Shown here: positions 63,801 to 64,000 of the stretch, piece by piece
Numbering within the stretch: position 1 is the first letter of the stretch
How the letters are laid out: every line of letters begins with the position of its first letter
Assembly: GCA_965220535.1 (NCBI GenBank)
Contig: OZ244833.1
Coordinates: 2,542,001 to 2,606,000, forward strand
Length of the DNA stretch: 64,000 bases
Direction: 5' to 3'
Source: HK1 sp965220535
Lineage (GTDB): Bacteria; Pseudomonadota; Gammaproteobacteria; HK1
Made by a program: the position numbers and the translations under genes
The notes under the pieces: generated by a model
What the model was told of the DNA's origin: nothing
Database searches by the model: none
What the model saw: only the letters and a program-made list of their open reading frames with translations

Positions 63801-64000
63801 GAGCGATCCGTCAGGGAGCCGGTCGTCGACGACGGTGTCGACGGATATCGAAGCCGAAGCGGGCGCGTCGCAGGAGGAGGGTTCGGAAGCGACCGCAGCG
63901 GCAAGCGGGCTGAAATCCGCCCGATCCGCTTACCTCGACGGGGTTCGCTCGCGCTTGGCGAAGTTCAAGAAATATCCACGCCGAGCGCGTCGTCGTCATC
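60898..64000 (+). CDS. tonB: Giant TonB energy-transducer protein, partial at window end
   Basis: The frame from ATG 60898 is open for 1034 codons to the last base. One N-terminal membrane helix (WAFAILAALALHLGVGAIID) has the TonB-type His in the helix. A linker of about 930 residues rich in Ala, Ser, Pro and Glu follows, built of tandem units. The end, SAYLDGVRSRLAKFKKYPRR, is the start of the TonB C-terminal domain that contacts outer-membrane receptors. Usual TonB proteins have 220-300 residues, so this linker is extraordinary. ATG 60946 after AAAGGG is an alternative start. ExbB/ExbD are not in the window. Confidence 0.82.
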   Translation, partial: MTEVKDDLFAPRKGQGMNRDFKYAKNSTFERGGAVIEKRRKSWAFAILAALALHLGVGAIIDGWWSSPVEERVASAGPTLSAYLAAAQGGPDGSSKSEAVAESKASKTPKPYSGPSFESATKARVEAEPAIEPAAVMADTTLADPEAPKLAPSPMLSDSAQAKRALASSSLAPPLSKPEEAGSSLPVSPSSAAVQAGVVAKVAPVSASSESDGAVFSLSPPSPAAVMQDEIASNVAPAPASSEPEGAVFSLSSPPPTAVAQGEITSKVAPASPLSEPEGSVSSLPKPSDMSRSKEPVRLAVETDGLPEKGEAAAESKAPKVREPYSEPLIELAAKATVEAEFAIEPAAVTITDTLADSEKPEVVPPPKVSGSAQAKRALAPSLPTPSPTATAQAEIAPKVASASPSSETEEDLSSLPTPSPLAAVQAEIDPASPVSEPEESVSSLPKPPEVSSPKEPVRLAVETDGVSEKGEAAAESQASKARKPYSEPLIDLAAKASVETQSAHEPAAAIADTLAESEKPEVAPSPRVPDSAQAKRVFTSSSPSPPSTAEVQVEIAPRVASASPSSEPEQSVSSLPKPPEVSRPKEPVRLAVETDGVSKSEEAAAELRASKARGPYSEPLVELAVKARVEAQSASEPAAAAIADTLAESEKPEVAPSPRVPDSAQAKRVFTSSSPFPPPTAAAQAGIAPKVASASSSSETEQSISSLPKPPEVSSLEEPVSLAVETDGVLKSEEAVVESRASKAREPYSEPLVELAAKARVEAQSASEPAAATIADTLADSEKPEVAPSPKVPDSAQVKRVFTSSSPSPSSTAAAQSDIAPKLASASSSSEPEEALSSLPAPPPSTTAQSGITPKVASASPSSESEEALSSLPASPPSATAQSGIAPKVASASPSSESEEALSSSPASPPSATAQSGSVLNDPEETASSLPSALAFSDASRAQPALPAGESEVSNPSSPIEAHDPARSDPSGSRSSTTVSTDIEAEAGASQEEGSEATAAASGLKSARSAYLDGVRSRLAKFKKYPRRARRRH
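61786..63660 (+). repeat. Tandem repeats inside the TonB linker
   Basis: The motif GTTCGTCTCGCGGTCGAGAC or a close variant recurs at 61786, 62269, 62662 and 63058, giving units of 483, 393 and 396 bases (about 131 residues, once 161). Near the end a 99-bp unit (33 residues, SPSSESEEALSSLPASPPSA) repeats about three times from 63376. Unit lengths are multiples of three, so the frame survives gain or loss. Confidence 0.88.

Overview
The window looks like the chromosome of a GC-rich proteobacterium, most likely a gammaproteobacterium. The main evidence is the gene order rsmG-parA-parB, then atpI-B-E-F-H-A-G-D-C, then glmU. A single-domain voltage-gated cation channel of the bacterial sodium-channel type and a dimethylglycine/betaine-type C1 module suggest a marine or host-associated life, but that is inference. 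I saw no rRNA, tRNA or CRISPR array.

Layout. (1) 0-14 kb, plus strand: small membrane peptides, then a C1 and formate module: NAD-linked formate dehydrogenase (a NuoE-NuoF fusion plus a large NuoG-like catalytic subunit), a homocysteine-methyltransferase-like protein, a dimethylglycine-dehydrogenase-like flavoprotein and a 10-formyl-THF hydrolase-like protein. A DNA methyltransferase and a thioesterase lie among them. (2) 14.7-23.5 kb: a ketopantoate-reductase-like gene, a giant single-chain type ISP restriction-modification enzyme with an 18-G tract in its reading frame, and a minus-strand cluster of alpha/beta hydrolase, luciferase-like monooxygenase and PPOX-fold protein. (3) 23.5-41 kb, accessory region: four paralogous leaders, each with a long poly-C tract (20, 16, 14 and 12 C). 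Two lead into intact giant Calx-beta secreted proteins. Two lead through decayed Calx-beta remnants into secreted ankyrin proteins. All four intact proteins end in related Cys-containing modules. The region also holds strong terminators, a conserved promoter, 251-bp repeats, and a duplicated small-gene pair in which opposite members have decayed. (4) 42-58 kb, housekeeping: rsmG, parAB, a methyltransferase/HNH pair, the ATP synthase genes and glmU. A lipoprotein gene interrupts the ATP synthase genes, and the atpC tail is duplicated. (5) 58-64 kb: an ImmA/IrrE-type regulator with a broken PIN-domain partner, the cation channel, and the start of a TonB protein with a linker of more than 900 residues built of tandem repeats, cut by the window end.

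Most interesting: before both ankyrin genes, a perfect 12-bp terminator hairpin with a U6 tail lies inside the reading frame downstream of the poly-C tract. In the sequenced state both leaders are out of frame. If slippage restored the frame, ribosomes would cross the terminator and reach the ankyrin start, either through an ATGA overlap (first copy) or in frame (second copy). This is the layout expected of a phase-variable, translation-controlled attenuator. The sequence layout is seen directly; the switch is inference. With the poly-G tract in the ISP enzyme, the window has five candidate contingency tracts.
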